The notes beneath the pieces are model-generated. The model was not told where the DNA came from, ran no database searches, and saw nothing but the letters and a program-made list of their open reading frames with translations. Position numbers and translations under genes: made by a program. Positions 32,652 through 41,399 of a DNA stretch of 61,786 nucleotides are shown one piece after another; the first letter of the stretch is position 1, and every line of letters begins with the position of its first letter. The DNA is from Acidobacteriota bacterium (GTDB lineage: Bacteria > Acidobacteriota > CAIWXX01), in the NCBI GenBank assembly GCA_016191015.1, contig JACPPM010000140.1, forward strand, positions 1 to 61,786, in the 5' to 3' direction.

Positions 32652-34676
32652 TCACCGATCACTCTTGTCCTGTGTCCCGTCCAGATACTTCTTCCACCAC
32701 TCGAGGATTCTCTTCATGCGATCGTACCTGTGAAGCGGTTCGCCGGAACCTCGCCATTCATGGCTCTCGCGCGGGTAGCGCAAAAAGAGCACGTCCTTGC
32801 CCAGCCTCTTGAGAGTGACGAACCACTGCTCCGCCTGGTCGATCGCCGTACGGAAATCATCTTCACCATGAATGATGAGGATCGGTGTCTTCACCTCGCG
32901 GGCATACGTCAGCGGGGAGAGCCTCCTGTAAAGCGCTTCGTTCTCCCAGGGCAGACCCAGCTCGTGCTCCCAATCGATCTGGCAGTCGTCGGTCCCATAG
33001 CTACTCGCGAAATTCGACAGACCCTCCTCCGAGACCGCAGCTCGGAATCGGTCGGTGTGGCCGACGATCCAGTTGGTCATGATCCCGCCATAACTCAATC
33101 CCGTCACTCCGATCCTCCGCTCGTCCACGTAGCCCGTCGCCACGGCAGCGTCGACGGCCGCCATCATGTCCTTGTAATCGAGGTTACCCCAGTCCGCTTT
33201 GATGCTGTCGATAAACGCCTGCCCATAACCGGTGCTGCCGTGGGGATTCGTGTAGAGCACGATCCAACCCTGCGCTGCCCACATCTGCATCTCGGGGTAG
33301 AAAATGTTGCCGTAGTACCAGGCCGGCCCCCCATGGATGTCGAGAATGAGCGGGTATTTCTTGAACGGATCGAATTGCGGCGGCTTGACGATCCAGCCAT
33401 CGATCGGAGTCCCATCGGCGGACCTGATGGGGAACGTCTCAGGCGTCGAGATCAGGCGATCTTTGAGTCGTTCCTGCTGGTGAAACGTCAGGCGCGTGGA
33501 CTGGGACCCATCCAGATTTGAAATACACAATTCGGTTGATGCCGTCGGGAATTGCCGCCCGTGAACAAGCCGTCTCCCATTGTCGACTGGAAAGGGGTAT
33601 TCGATCTGTCCGGCGATCTGCATGACAAGTTCGGGCCTGCTTCGTTTGGCCGAAGGGCATCGGTACAGCGCCGTGTCGGGTCCCGTTTGAAGGAGGATGT
33701 ACACGTGCTTGCCGTCGGCGCTCCACCGCGGCGCGCACAGAGTGCTCTCCTCATAGCCCTCGAGGCCCACATTCCTGTCGAAACGCCCGCTCAGATCCAC
33801 CTGGTTGCTGCCACTGGAGGCCATCACCCAAAGATCGTTCGAGGCGTAGTAGTCGTTCGGCCGGCGGGCGCGCAGGTAGGCGATCATGCGGCCGTCGGGG
33901 GAGTACTGCGGGCGGCTCTCGCCCTCGGCAGTCATCGTCAGCCGCGCGACCTTTCCCCCGCCACTCGGCACCGTACAGATGTCGGTATTGTAGTTGAAAT
34001 CATGATCAGGCGTGACGTTGGCGGTGAAGAGCACCATCGATCCATCTGGCGAATACCGGGGATCGGCCACCGAGAACATCCCTTCGGTGAGCTTCTGCAC
34101 CTGCCCGTTGGCTATGTTCCCTTCGTAGAGCTGCTCTTCGTGAGCGCCCACGTAACCGGCCCCGTCGAGGCGATAGCGGTAACGATCAATCACCCGCACG
34201 TCGGTCTCCGGCTTCGGGGATGGGACCTGTGCGAGGAAGGAGATTCTCGTGGAATCCGGGGACCAGGAGATCGCAGAAGCGTCGGAGTCGAGCTTGAACG
34301 GCATGAACGGTTCACCCCCCTGACGCCTCAACAGATACACCCGGCTGGTCCCATCCCGATCGGACAGGAATGCAAGCCATTTCCCATCCGGCGAATAGGC
34401 TGGTTCAGTGTCCTCGGAATCGCCACGCGTCAACGGGACGGGTACGCCGCCGCCTGTCGTAGAGACCTCGTAGATCCGTCGCACATACGCATTCCGAGCC
34501 CGATCGATCGTTGAGAGAACGTAGGCGGCGTTCTTCCCACCGGGGGACACCGTGACCTGCCCGATCAGACGCTCAGCCCACAAATCTTCCGGGCTCAACG
34601 GCTGCACCTCCCCAGCTCCGGCAATCCCGGTGATCACCACCGTCCAGCACGAGAGCAACCAAGAGCGAGGCTTCAT
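32652..34676 (-). CDS. S9 family serine peptidase (acylaminoacyl-peptidase-like)
   Basis: The 674-residue protein has a signal peptide (about 1-22, ending GIAGAG), a WD40-like beta-propeller (about 30-400: repeated YSPDGKWLAFLSDRDG, YSPDGSMVLFTANV, YSPDGRMIAYLRARR) and a C-terminal alpha/beta-hydrolase. The catalytic triad is Ser in GLSYGG, Asp in HGEDD and His in RESHEW. Such secreted peptidases cleave oligopeptides or acylated N termini. An alternative ATG at 34691 adds five residues. It is encoded upstream of the peptide transporter on the same strand, which suggests joint peptide use. Confidence 0.92.
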   Translation of the reverse strand: MKPRSWLLSCWTVVITGIAGAGEVQPLSPEDLWAERLIGQVTVSPGGKNAAYVLSTIDRARNAYVRRIYEVSTTGGGVPVPLTRGDSEDTEPAYSPDGKWLAFLSDRDGTSRVYLLRRQGGEPFMPFKLDSDASAISWSPDSTRISFLAQVPSPKPETDVRVIDRYRYRLDGAGYVGAHEEQLYEGNIANGQVQKLTEGMFSVADPRYSPDGSMVLFTANVTPDHDFNYNTDICTVPSGGGKVARLTMTAEGESRPQYSPDGRMIAYLRARRPNDYYASNDLWVMASSGSNQVDLSGRFDRNVGLEGYEESTLCAPRWSADGKHVYILLQTGPDTALYRCPSAKRSRPELVMQIAGQIEYPFPVDNGRRLVHGRQFPTASTELCISNLDGSQSTRLTFHQQERLKDRLISTPETFPIRSADGTPIDGWIVKPPQFDPFKKYPLILDIHGGPAWYYGNIFYPEMQMWAAQGWIVLYTNPHGSTGYGQAFIDSIKADWGNLDYKDMMAAVDAAVATGYVDERRIGVTGLSYGGIMTNWIVGHTDRFRAAVSEEGLSNFASSYGTDDCQIDWEHELGLPWENEALYRRLSPLTYAREVKTPILIIHGEDDFRTAIDQAEQWFVTLKRLGKDVLFLRYPRESHEWRGSGEPLHRYDRMKRILEWWKKYLDGTQDKSDR

Positions 34677-34761
34677 GATCAGTTCGCGCATTCTATTACA
34701 AGACGCGCCGGGCGGCTAGCAATCAGTATCGCCCCACTCCACCGCCGCGTCACCCGGCGCG

Positions 34762-35403
34762 CTATTTGGCCCAAAGACCGCCGGTTGTTTCCAGCCAGTC
34801 GGCGATCCTGTCTGCCGCCGATCCCACGTTCGAGTCCGACATATCCAGCTCGACGTAGGGGAGAAGCGACTCCTGTGCGAGGCGGCGGAGCAGCGCCTGT
34901 TCCCGGATGAACATGTCGAGGTCGTCGTACTGTGCGGCGTTGCCGGTGACCTTCAGGCGTTCCGCTCGCGCGGCTTCGAATGATTCGGGCGAGCGCGTGC
35001 AGAGAACGATGCGAAATCCGATCGCGTCCATGCGCCGTTCCAGCCATGCGAAGTCGTAGTCACGGTTCCTCGCGTGGAGTTGATAGGCGCGGGTCGAGAG
35101 GTGGAAACGGTCGACGATCCATGAATAATATCGGAGGAGCTCGAAGAGCCTGACCCATGTCGCATATGTCTCCATGGCCTTGCTCTCCTCCGCAGGCTCG
35201 AAATTGATGAGTCCGCGGCCCCATGGAAAATTCGTGAATGCGCACCATTCCGCGGACACCACCGGCGAATGGTATCGGTACTTGCGGGGGCCGACGATCC
35301 GCGGATGCTCGTTCAGCGCGAATGCTATCTCCGTCTTCAGTGTCAGGCGCGTGCCCTCCAGGATGATCTTCGGGCAGAGCTTTCTTCCGGTCATGCGGGG
35401 CAT
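34762..35403 (-). CDS. Thymidylate-kinase-like P-loop protein with degenerate Walker A
   Basis: The 213-residue protein begins with a strand and loop KIILEGTRLTLKTEIAFAL that aligns with the kinase P-loop G-x4-G-K-T, but the second Gly is Leu (G-T-R-L-T-L-K-T). Later VDRFHLSTRAYQ (about 115-126) matches the D-R-[FY]-x-x-S-x-x-A-Y-Q motif of thymidylate and deoxynucleoside kinases, and VLCTRSPESFEAARAERLK resembles their lid region. It may be a divergent nucleotide kinase or a non-catalytic relative. It is divergent from the propeller gene with 28 bases between. Start 35403 or 35394. Confidence 0.65.
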   Translation of the reverse strand: MPRMTGRKLCPKIILEGTRLTLKTEIAFALNEHPRIVGPRKYRYHSPVVSAEWCAFTNFPWGRGLINFEPAEESKAMETYATWVRLFELLRYYSWIVDRFHLSTRAYQLHARNRDYDFAWLERRMDAIGFRIVLCTRSPESFEAARAERLKVTGNAAQYDDLDMFIREQALLRRLAQESLLPYVELDMSDSNVGSAADRIADWLETTGGLWAK

Positions 35404-35431
35404 GATACCATGGTGCCGAGGCTGAGCTCCG

Positions 35432-36601
35432 ATGAGAAGACACGCTGCATCAATCCGAACGATTCCGCTGGTGATCCTCGCGACGATAGGGCCCTGGGTG
35501 GGCGTCACCAGCGGCGATCTGGTTCCTCCCCCGGGATGGAATCGCCCTGATTGCACCATCGTCCGAGGAGGGGCAGGAGCGGTCACATATACCGGAGATG
35601 ATGGGAAGACGCTCACACCGACCGGGCAACAGCTCGTCGCTACGACCTACACGTATTCTGTTGCTGCGCTGGATCTGCCGAACGTTCTTCTGGCCGTTCA
35701 CGACGACAAGCTCCTCCTCTCGCGTGACGCCGGATGCACCTGGGGTGCGGCGGGTCTGGTCGAAAGTGATTGGGCTCGGCTTGTCCCCGTGGCCTCCGGC
35801 GGCGCCTACGCGTGGGGAGACAACCGGCGGTACCTCGCCCGGATCGATGTCGGGAGCACCGGGGCAGCGATCACCACCTTGGCTCTACCCCTCTCGTCAG
35901 CCGGCGTCGTGGGGTTCGCCGCGGAACCTGGGGACGAACGACATCTCCGCGTCGGCCTCAGCGACGGAACCACCTGGGATTCGGCCGACGGCGGCGCGGC
36001 TTGGATGATGACAGGGAGTGCGCCTGTCGATGTCTCATACGCCTACCGTGTGGCATTCGACCCACGCGACCCGAACCACATGCTCCTCGGCGCCAGCTCC
36101 AAGGGTGCGTTCGTCTCCACCGATGGCGGCCGATCCTGGGTCCCGTCAACCGGTCTGTCGGCTTCGGGGGGATTCGTCAATGTCTTCGCGGCCGTTATCT
36201 CGCCGGCAGATGGGAGCATGGTCTGGTGCGAGGGGATTGACATGGGCGCCAGCGGAGACGAAGGAATCAGACACATCTACCTGTCGCGCGACGGCGGAGC
36301 CTCGTTCGCGCCGGTTGTGACCGAGACGACCGGCCTGATTCTCGCCAACGGAACGCCGATGTGGGCCCATCCTACCCTCGCCAACGTGCTCTATTTCAGC
36401 TTCGGCGCCGGCCAGATCCCTCACATCGGGCCATATGGCTCGGATCTATTCCGCTACAACGCAAGAACCAAGCGTCTGAAGAAGGCCCACAATGATCTCT
36501 ACCACCGGATCTTCGACATCGCCTTTTCTCCGGAGGATCCATCTATGTTGTATCTGGCAGTGTCTCACGAGGTCATCGAAGCGACAGAGGCCGGGCCGTA
36601 G
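35432..36601 (+). CDS. Secreted beta-propeller protein with Asp-box (BNR) repeats
   Basis: The 389-residue protein has a signal peptide (about 1-28, ending GVTSG) and at least four Asp-box motifs, S-x-D-x-G-x-x-W/F: SRDAGCTW, SADGGAAW, STDGGRSW, SRDGGASF. This pattern occurs in sialidase- and exo-alpha-glucosidase-like propellers and in photosystem-assembly-type folds. No sialidase Arg triad is evident, so function is open. The stop is followed by a GAGCGTA heptamer array. Confidence 0.8.
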   Translation: MRRHAASIRTIPLVILATIGPWVGVTSGDLVPPPGWNRPDCTIVRGGAGAVTYTGDDGKTLTPTGQQLVATTYTYSVAALDLPNVLLAVHDDKLLLSRDAGCTWGAAGLVESDWARLVPVASGGAYAWGDNRRYLARIDVGSTGAAITTLALPLSSAGVVGFAAEPGDERHLRVGLSDGTTWDSADGGAAWMMTGSAPVDVSYAYRVAFDPRDPNHMLLGASSKGAFVSTDGGRSWVPSTGLSASGGFVNVFAAVISPADGSMVWCEGIDMGASGDEGIRHIYLSRDGGASFAPVVTETTGLILANGTPMWAHPTLANVLYFSFGAGQIPHIGPYGSDLFRYNARTKRLKKAHNDLYHRIFDIAFSPEDPSMLYLAVSHEVIEATEAGP

Positions 36602-36640
36602 CACGGAGAGCGTAGAGCGTGCAGCGTAGAGCGTCGTATC
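36602..36640. repeat. Heptamer array, GAGCGTA family
   Basis: Units GAGCGTA, GAGCGTG, CAGCGTA and GAGCGTC form a 7-nt tandem array between the convergent propeller and redoxin genes. Confidence 0.85.
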
Positions 36641-36648
36641 CCGGCGAG

Positions 36649-37263
36649 CTAGTGAGTCGCTTCGGCGTACTTCACCGAACAGCCATAGGGCTGTGTCGCT
36701 GGTGTCGTCACGGCCTTGCCCAGCATCGCCTCGCGTAGCGCTGTTGATACATAGTCGAGAGCTCCCGCGACGTCGGCGGTGTCCGTCGTCGGCTTGTCGT
36801 CGATCGCGCCGTTATAGACCAGAACTCCTTTCGGATCGATAACAAACATGTGAGGTGTCGTCCGTGCCCCGTACGCCCGGCCGACATCGCCGGCGGGATC
36901 CAACAAGACGGCGCTGGGATTCGCCTTCTTCTCCGACACGTACGCGTCTTCCTGGGCAGCCGTGACGTAGCCCTGCTTCCCGGGTGCGGACGAGATGACG
37001 GTGAACCAGACGACACCTTTCGCGGTCCACTCGCGCTGGAGCCTCTGCATGTTCCCGCTATTGTAGTGCTTCGCCACAAATGGGCACCCTTGATTGTGCC
37101 ACTCGAGCACCACAAACTTCCCCTGGTAGTCCGAGAGCTTGTGTTGCCTGCCCTTTGTGTCGCTCGCGGTAAACGGCGCGCCCGGCTGGCCGACTCTCGC
37201 CCCCAACGACGCAACGGCAACCGAGACGAGAAGAGCCGCGGCCATGGCCCCGACCTTTTTCAT
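36649..37263 (-). CDS. Secreted thioredoxin-fold (redoxin) protein
   Basis: The 204-residue protein starts at the ATG at 37263 with a signal peptide (about 1-22). The thioredoxin-like domain has QPGAPFTASDTKGRQHKLSDYQGKFVVLEWHNQGCPFVAKHY, with one Cys in GCPF and none in the second CxxC position, then TTPHMFVIDPKGVLVYNGAIDD. This matches a periplasmic AhpC/TSA-type redoxin subfamily. A further Cys lies near the C terminus (YGCSVKY). The DsbD-alpha-like gene is 25 bases upstream on the same strand and could be its redox partner. Confidence 0.85.
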   Translation of the reverse strand: MKKVGAMAAALLVSVAVASLGARVGQPGAPFTASDTKGRQHKLSDYQGKFVVLEWHNQGCPFVAKHYNSGNMQRLQREWTAKGVVWFTVISSAPGKQGYVTAAQEDAYVSEKKANPSAVLLDPAGDVGRAYGARTTPHMFVIDPKGVLVYNGAIDDKPTTDTADVAGALDYVSTALREAMLGKAVTTPATQPYGCSVKYAEATH

Positions 37264-37288
37264 AGTAGTCTCCTTTTCGAACCGTGAG

Positions 37289-38302
37289 TCAAGGTGCCGC
37301 TCGGACGGCGGGTACCGCCTCATTGGATTGGGGAGCGTCTATCGTAGCCATAGACGCAAAGGAATGGCCCTTGATTTCGTCTACGTCCACGTTGTTCGAT
37401 CGAGGGCGACCGGCCCCACGAGACTGAGGCGCTACGATGGTGGCGTCCAGAGAGTAGGCCCTGTCGGGGCCGAGGACAAAGACTCCCCGGAGCCGCGAAG
37501 GGAGCGTTGTGAGTTGATCGGAACGACGGATCCGCAGCGCGACGCCGCGATCGAGAGAGGTGGCGGCCTGCGGGGATCCGTCATCGATCATCCCACGATC
37601 GAGAGGGAAGAACGTGCCGGCAGTCTCGCGGCGGCCAGTTTCCACCGCCAGCAAGAAGCCGTCTCGGGTCAGGGCGGCGGAGGCGGTCCAGCCCGCCGGC
37701 CATGGCCGCGGAATCCTCGCGACGGCCGAGTCGATCGCCGCTCGCCAATCCGCCAGCAGGCGATCGCTGTCCTCGGCAATCGGCAGATCCAGTTGCGTGT
37801 CGGCCTGCTCGGCCACGCACACCTCTCGACAAACTACCCAACGGACGGACGCGGCGATCGTGAGCGCGTTTCGCTGGCGCGAGCTCCCAGTCACACGGAT
37901 GCGGACGGGCAGGACAACCTCTCCTGTGTATACATAGCTGGCCAAGGGTGGCTCTGCCAGACGGACAGGCGCGGGCCATTCGAGCGGTCCTGCCTCCAAC
38001 CCCGCTGGAAGGGACCAGCGTACTGACGGCGGGGCGCCAGAATCGCCCGGGTTCTGCCAGTAGATGTGCCAGCCGGCATCGATCCTGAACCGGATCCCCA
38101 CGAGGAGGTCGCCTGAGAACGCCGTGTCCCCCTGCGTGGCAACGAGATCGACCCGCGCGTGCCTCGCGGGTTGTGACGGAACCACCGACGATCCGAACGC
38201 GGGTGCGGCAAGAGCCAGAACGAGCCACCCGGCAATGCGTGACGAAGCCGAGCAGCCCCGGCGGGAGGACAGAGCAAAGTGCCCCCGACAGGGCCAGGTC
38301 AT
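37289..38302 (-). CDS. Free-standing DsbD alpha-like (N-terminal) domain protein
   Basis: The 337-residue protein has a signal or anchor near its N terminus and a DsbD-alpha domain: GWHIYWQNPGDSGAPPSVRW, LEWPAPVRLAEPP, YTGEVVLPVRI, and the Cys pair in WVVCREVCV (C-x3-C). The membrane DsbD-beta and thioredoxin-like gamma domains that normally follow are absent; the protein ends after a short polar tail. In DsbD the alpha domain passes electrons to periplasmic acceptors. Here the neighbour redoxin may receive or supply them. Start at ATG 38302 is uncertain. Confidence 0.75.
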   Translation of the reverse strand: MTWPCRGHFALSSRRGCSASSRIAGWLVLALAAPAFGSSVVPSQPARHARVDLVATQGDTAFSGDLLVGIRFRIDAGWHIYWQNPGDSGAPPSVRWSLPAGLEAGPLEWPAPVRLAEPPLASYVYTGEVVLPVRIRVTGSSRQRNALTIAASVRWVVCREVCVAEQADTQLDLPIAEDSDRLLADWRAAIDSAVARIPRPWPAGWTASAALTRDGFLLAVETGRRETAGTFFPLDRGMIDDGSPQAATSLDRGVALRIRRSDQLTTLPSRLRGVFVLGPDRAYSLDATIVAPQSRGAGRPRSNNVDVDEIKGHSFASMATIDAPQSNEAVPAVRAAP

Positions 38303-38451
38303 TCGCCCACCCGCTCGCCACTCATCACGCACTCCCCGCCATCGAGTATACACCGCAGCGGAGACGCGCGCGGTGAGCTGCATGCTCTCGACCCTCAGGC
38401 GCTCACGCCCCCCAATGCCGTCCGCAGCATGAGGAATGGTAGAATTCTCGC

Positions 38452-39222
38452 GTGGAGATCATCCGAAGCAAGGCCAACCCCGCCGTCAAGGCGATCTCCG
38501 CGTACCTCGCAGGCCAGTCGCGAGAGAAGTGGATCCTTGTGGAGGGGCGGAAGAATGTGCGCGACGCGCTCGCGCAGCGCATCACTCCAATTCGCATCGT
38601 CGCGACACCCGAAAGGGCGGCTGAACTCGATGAGGGGCTCCCGCTAACAGTGGTGTCTCCCGAGATCTACCGCGGGATGAAAACCGTGCAGACCCCCGAA
38701 GGATTGCTCGGGGTTTTTGAGGTCACGGCATCGACTCCGGATGACATCGTCGGGCGACCAGGCGCTGTGCTGGTCCTCCACGGTGTCCAGGATCCAGGCA
38801 ACGTGGGAGCAGTCATCAGGCTGGCGGCGGCCTTCGGCGCTGCCGGCGTGATTCTCGGGCCTGGCTGTGCCACTCCGTACAATCCCAAGGTGTCCCGCGG
38901 TTCTGCCGGAGCTGTCTTGCGGACCCCTTTCTGTCTGGTTCCGGAAACCGTGGCAGCGATTCGGATGCTCCGTGAACGGAGGAAGGTCGTCGCAGCGGTG
39001 GCGCACGGTGGCGCTGACCCCGGGTCAGGGGCGCTTCAGGGCGATCCGGTGGTTCTGGTCGGGGGCGAGGGGAGCGGATTGCCAGAGGAATTGGCGCTGA
39101 TGGCGCATTCCACCGTCACGATCCCGACGACCGGCGCCGTGGAGTCGCTCAATGTCGCTGTTGCGGCCGGGATACTCCTCTACCTGTCCCAGCGTGGATC
39201 CAGCAGGATCGCTGCGCCCTGA
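38452..39222 (+). CDS. SpoU/TrmH family RNA 2'-O-methyltransferase
   Basis: The 256-residue protein starts at GTG 38452. A small N-terminal RNA-binding part (REKWILVEGRKNVRDAL) precedes a SPOUT knot with the three motifs: VLHGVQDPGNVGAVIRLAAAFG, VLVGGEGSGLPEEL and IPTTGAVESLNVAVAAGILLYL. It is of the RlmB/TrmH type that methylates ribose in rRNA or tRNA. A second enzyme of the same superfamily is convergent at 39428-40288. A copy of the extreme C terminus of this gene is at 40472-40534. Confidence 0.92.
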   Translation: MEIIRSKANPAVKAISAYLAGQSREKWILVEGRKNVRDALAQRITPIRIVATPERAAELDEGLPLTVVSPEIYRGMKTVQTPEGLLGVFEVTASTPDDIVGRPGAVLVLHGVQDPGNVGAVIRLAAAFGAAGVILGPGCATPYNPKVSRGSAGAVLRTPFCLVPETVAAIRMLRERRKVVAAVAHGGADPGSGALQGDPVVLVGGEGSGLPEELALMAHSTVTIPTTGAVESLNVAVAAGILLYLSQRGSSRIAAP

Positions 39223-39427
39223 TTCCTCTCCTTGCCACCGCGCACACAAGATCGACCGCCCTTTCGCACACGCAGAGCTGATCCGCCCGGGCAGGTGGTG
39301 AGCCCGTGGAATAGTGCGTGACTTTCCGGCACATCAGGGGCTCCCGCTGCCTCCGGCGCCGACCCCACATCCCGAATCATTCGATCAGCATCCAGGGTGC
39401 TGAGAGGTATCCCTGCTGCCAAGCGTC
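39223..39427. other. Intergenic region between convergent methyltransferase genes
   Basis: About 205 bases with no supported gene, RNA or repeat. Confidence 0.4.
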
Positions 39428-40288
39428 TCATGCCGTGTCGCCTTTCCCCGCGTGCATCTTCGCCCTCCCGCGTTCCTGCTGCATGCTGTATTTCTTCTTG
39501 AGCAGGATGCCGCCGTCCCTCAGATTCCTCCGAATCTGGGAGATGAGTCCGTGCATGGTTTTCACACCGCTTTCCTCGTCGGCTATTCCGGCCATGATGC
39601 GTTCGAGACGCGGGCGCATCTTGAGGGGATCGCCGGGCGCGACGAAGCCGACGTCTTCGGCGAGGTGCACCAATTCGGCGATCAGCCGCCGCGTCTGTGT
39701 TTGCGCCGACATAGGCTCAGTCCCCGCACTCTCGAGGAAAGCCATGTTCATCTCATAGGCCGCGACCATGACGGCCTGAGCGAGGTTGAGTGAACTGTAG
39801 GCCGAAGGCGTCGGCACCGTGACTATCCAATCGCACAAGGCGACCTCCTCGTTTTTCAGCCCGTCTCCTTCGGGACCGAAGACGAGCGCCACGCCCAGGG
39901 CCGTTCCCGCGACGAGCGAGGCGTGCGCGCGGCGGGCGGCTTCGTGCACTGGAATCGGGTGTGGGCGGTCGGCAGACCCCGACCGCGACGTGAATGCCAG
40001 CGCGAGAGGGCGCCGCTGTTCTCCACCCAGGGCATCGCGCAGCGTTGACGCGTGACGCAGGAGAGGGCTTTCGAGAATGGGCGCGGCATGCTTCGAAACA
40101 CGGATGGCCTCCGCACCGACGACGTCGGCAGCCCCAACGATGGTCAACCCGTACAGCCCCATGTTGGCCGTCGCACGCGCCGCTGCGCCGACGTTGACCT
40201 GGAGGGCGGGCCGCACGAGGATGACCCCCACCCGGCTCCTGAGCGCGGCCTCGGCGGGATCCATTCCTTCCAGAAAAGGTTGAGACAT
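39428..40288 (-). CDS. TrmJ-like tRNA/rRNA 2'-O-methyltransferase
   Basis: The 286-residue protein starts at the ATG at 40288. Its SPOUT domain has VGVILVRPALQVNVGAAARATANMG, ALVFGPEGDGLKNEEVALCDWIVTVPT and YSSLNLAQAVMVAAYE, typical of TrmJ (tRNA Cm32/Um32). A C-terminal helical extension (about 195-286) includes TMHGLISQIRRNLRDGGILLKKK. It is convergent with the other SpoU-class gene. Confidence 0.9.
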   Translation of the reverse strand: MSQPFLEGMDPAEAALRSRVGVILVRPALQVNVGAAARATANMGLYGLTIVGAADVVGAEAIRVSKHAAPILESPLLRHASTLRDALGGEQRRPLALAFTSRSGSADRPHPIPVHEAARRAHASLVAGTALGVALVFGPEGDGLKNEEVALCDWIVTVPTPSAYSSLNLAQAVMVAAYEMNMAFLESAGTEPMSAQTQTRRLIAELVHLAEDVGFVAPGDPLKMRPRLERIMAGIADEESGVKTMHGLISQIRRNLRDGGILLKKKYSMQQERGRAKMHAGKGDTA

Positions 40289-40471
40289 CGAACCTCGAAG
40301 GATCAATCGCTACCCTGCGGCCGGCACATGAGTGAGGCCACGGCAATGCGCGGGGCGAATGCAAGGGAAGACCTGCCGAAAGCCCGGGCTCGTCCGGCTT
40401 CAGGAAAGATGCAAGCCACTGCGTCCTCCGCTCTTTCGGGATCTGCCTGTCCGCTCCGTGAGAACTCCTTC

Positions 40472-40534
40472 GTTGCGGCGGGAATACTCGTCTACCTGTT
40501 CCATCGTGGCTCTACCCGGAGCTCCGTGCTCTGA
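40472..40534 (+). pseudogene. Decayed C-terminal fragment of a SpoU methyltransferase gene
   Basis: Twenty codons plus a stop read VAAGILVYLFHRGSTRSSVL. They match the last 20 residues and stop of the gene at 38452-39222 (VAAGILLYLSQRGSSRIAAP), with clear base-level similarity. Upstream sequence (40320-40471) shows no recognisable remainder of the methyltransferase. The fragment overlaps the 3' end of the leftward MBL gene by 23 bases. Confidence 0.6.
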
Positions 40535-41399
40535 TTGCTTCCTTCACCACGTACTTTTCGCCCTCCGGGGCGACACGTGCCGCCAGGATGGAAGGGTCGT
40601 GGTAGAAGATCAGGAGCGAATTCTCGTGGGCCGCGTTCTTCAGGATCTCCTTCTTGCCGGAAAGCGCGTCCATCGGGTAGAGGTCGATTCCGGCTATGAA
40701 CGCCGGTTGGATGTGAAAGGAGTCGGGGATCACATCCGAGAGAGCGATCCCGGTTTCCCCGCCGGAGGTGATCTTGACGCACATGACACAATCGAGGTGA
40801 CCGCGCTGGGGCAGCAGTGTGATACCAGGCAGCAGCTCCGTCGCACCGCCGCGGATGCGCCGCACCGTGCCCGCATCGACGATCCCCGCGTAGTCCTCCT
40901 GCACGATCGAGGTACGCGTCCGCTCGTTCAGATGCGTGGCTTCTTCGTAACAGCGCTCGTGGATCACATACGTTGCATTGGGGAAGGTCGGAGTGAGGTG
41001 CCCGTCTTCGGCTTGGCACATATTCCCTCCACAATGGTCGAAGTGGAGGTGCGTGTCGATCACGTAGGTCACATCGGCGGGGTCGAAACCGGCGGCTTTC
41101 AGCGACGAGGCTAGTGTCCGCGGCTGTTCGACGCCGAACAGCTTTCGCAGTCGTTCTTTCCGTCCTGCGCCCACCCCCGTCTCGACGAGGATCCGATCTG
41201 CACCCGTGTCGATCAAAAGGGGACGGATCGCGAGCCGGACGCGGTTCATGTCGTCGGGCGTGTCGAATCGTGACCAGACGACCTTGGGGAGCGCGCCGTA
41301 CATCGCGCCGCCATCGATGAACATGTGTCCGTCGTCGAGGAAGTGGAGCGTGAAATCGCCGAGTCTGATCGAGACCGGTTTGTCATCCGGGATGGTCAT
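40512..41399 (-). CDS. MBL-fold metallo-hydrolase
   Basis: The 295-residue protein has the metallo-beta-lactamase motif H-x-H-x-D-H in YVIDTHLHFDHCGGN (about 112-126), LLIDTGADRILVETGVGAG, GHLDCVMCV, and IALSDVIPDSFHIQP with a metal Asp. It resembles quorum-quenching-like or glyoxalase II-like hydrolases. Its ATG overlaps the Nramp stop by 4 bases, making it the third gene of a tightly coupled operon. The last residues and stop coincide with the SpoU fragment on the other strand. Confidence 0.88.
   Translation of the reverse strand: MTIPDDKPVSIRLGDFTLHFLDDGHMFIDGGAMYGALPKVVWSRFDTPDDMNRVRLAIRPLLIDTGADRILVETGVGAGRKERLRKLFGVEQPRTLASSLKAAGFDPADVTYVIDTHLHFDHCGGNMCQAEDGHLTPTFPNATYVIHERCYEEATHLNERTRTSIVQEDYAGIVDAGTVRRIRGGATELLPGITLLPQRGHLDCVMCVKITSGGETGIALSDVIPDSFHIQPAFIAGIDLYPMDALSGKKEILKNAAHENSLLIFYHDPSILAARVAPEGEKYVVKEAIRARSSG

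Noticed and set aside
39180-39431. Open frame of about 83 codons on the - strand between the two methyltransferase genes
   Set aside because: It overlaps the 3' end of the SpoU gene, has no ribosome-binding site and no recognisable motif or compositional support.
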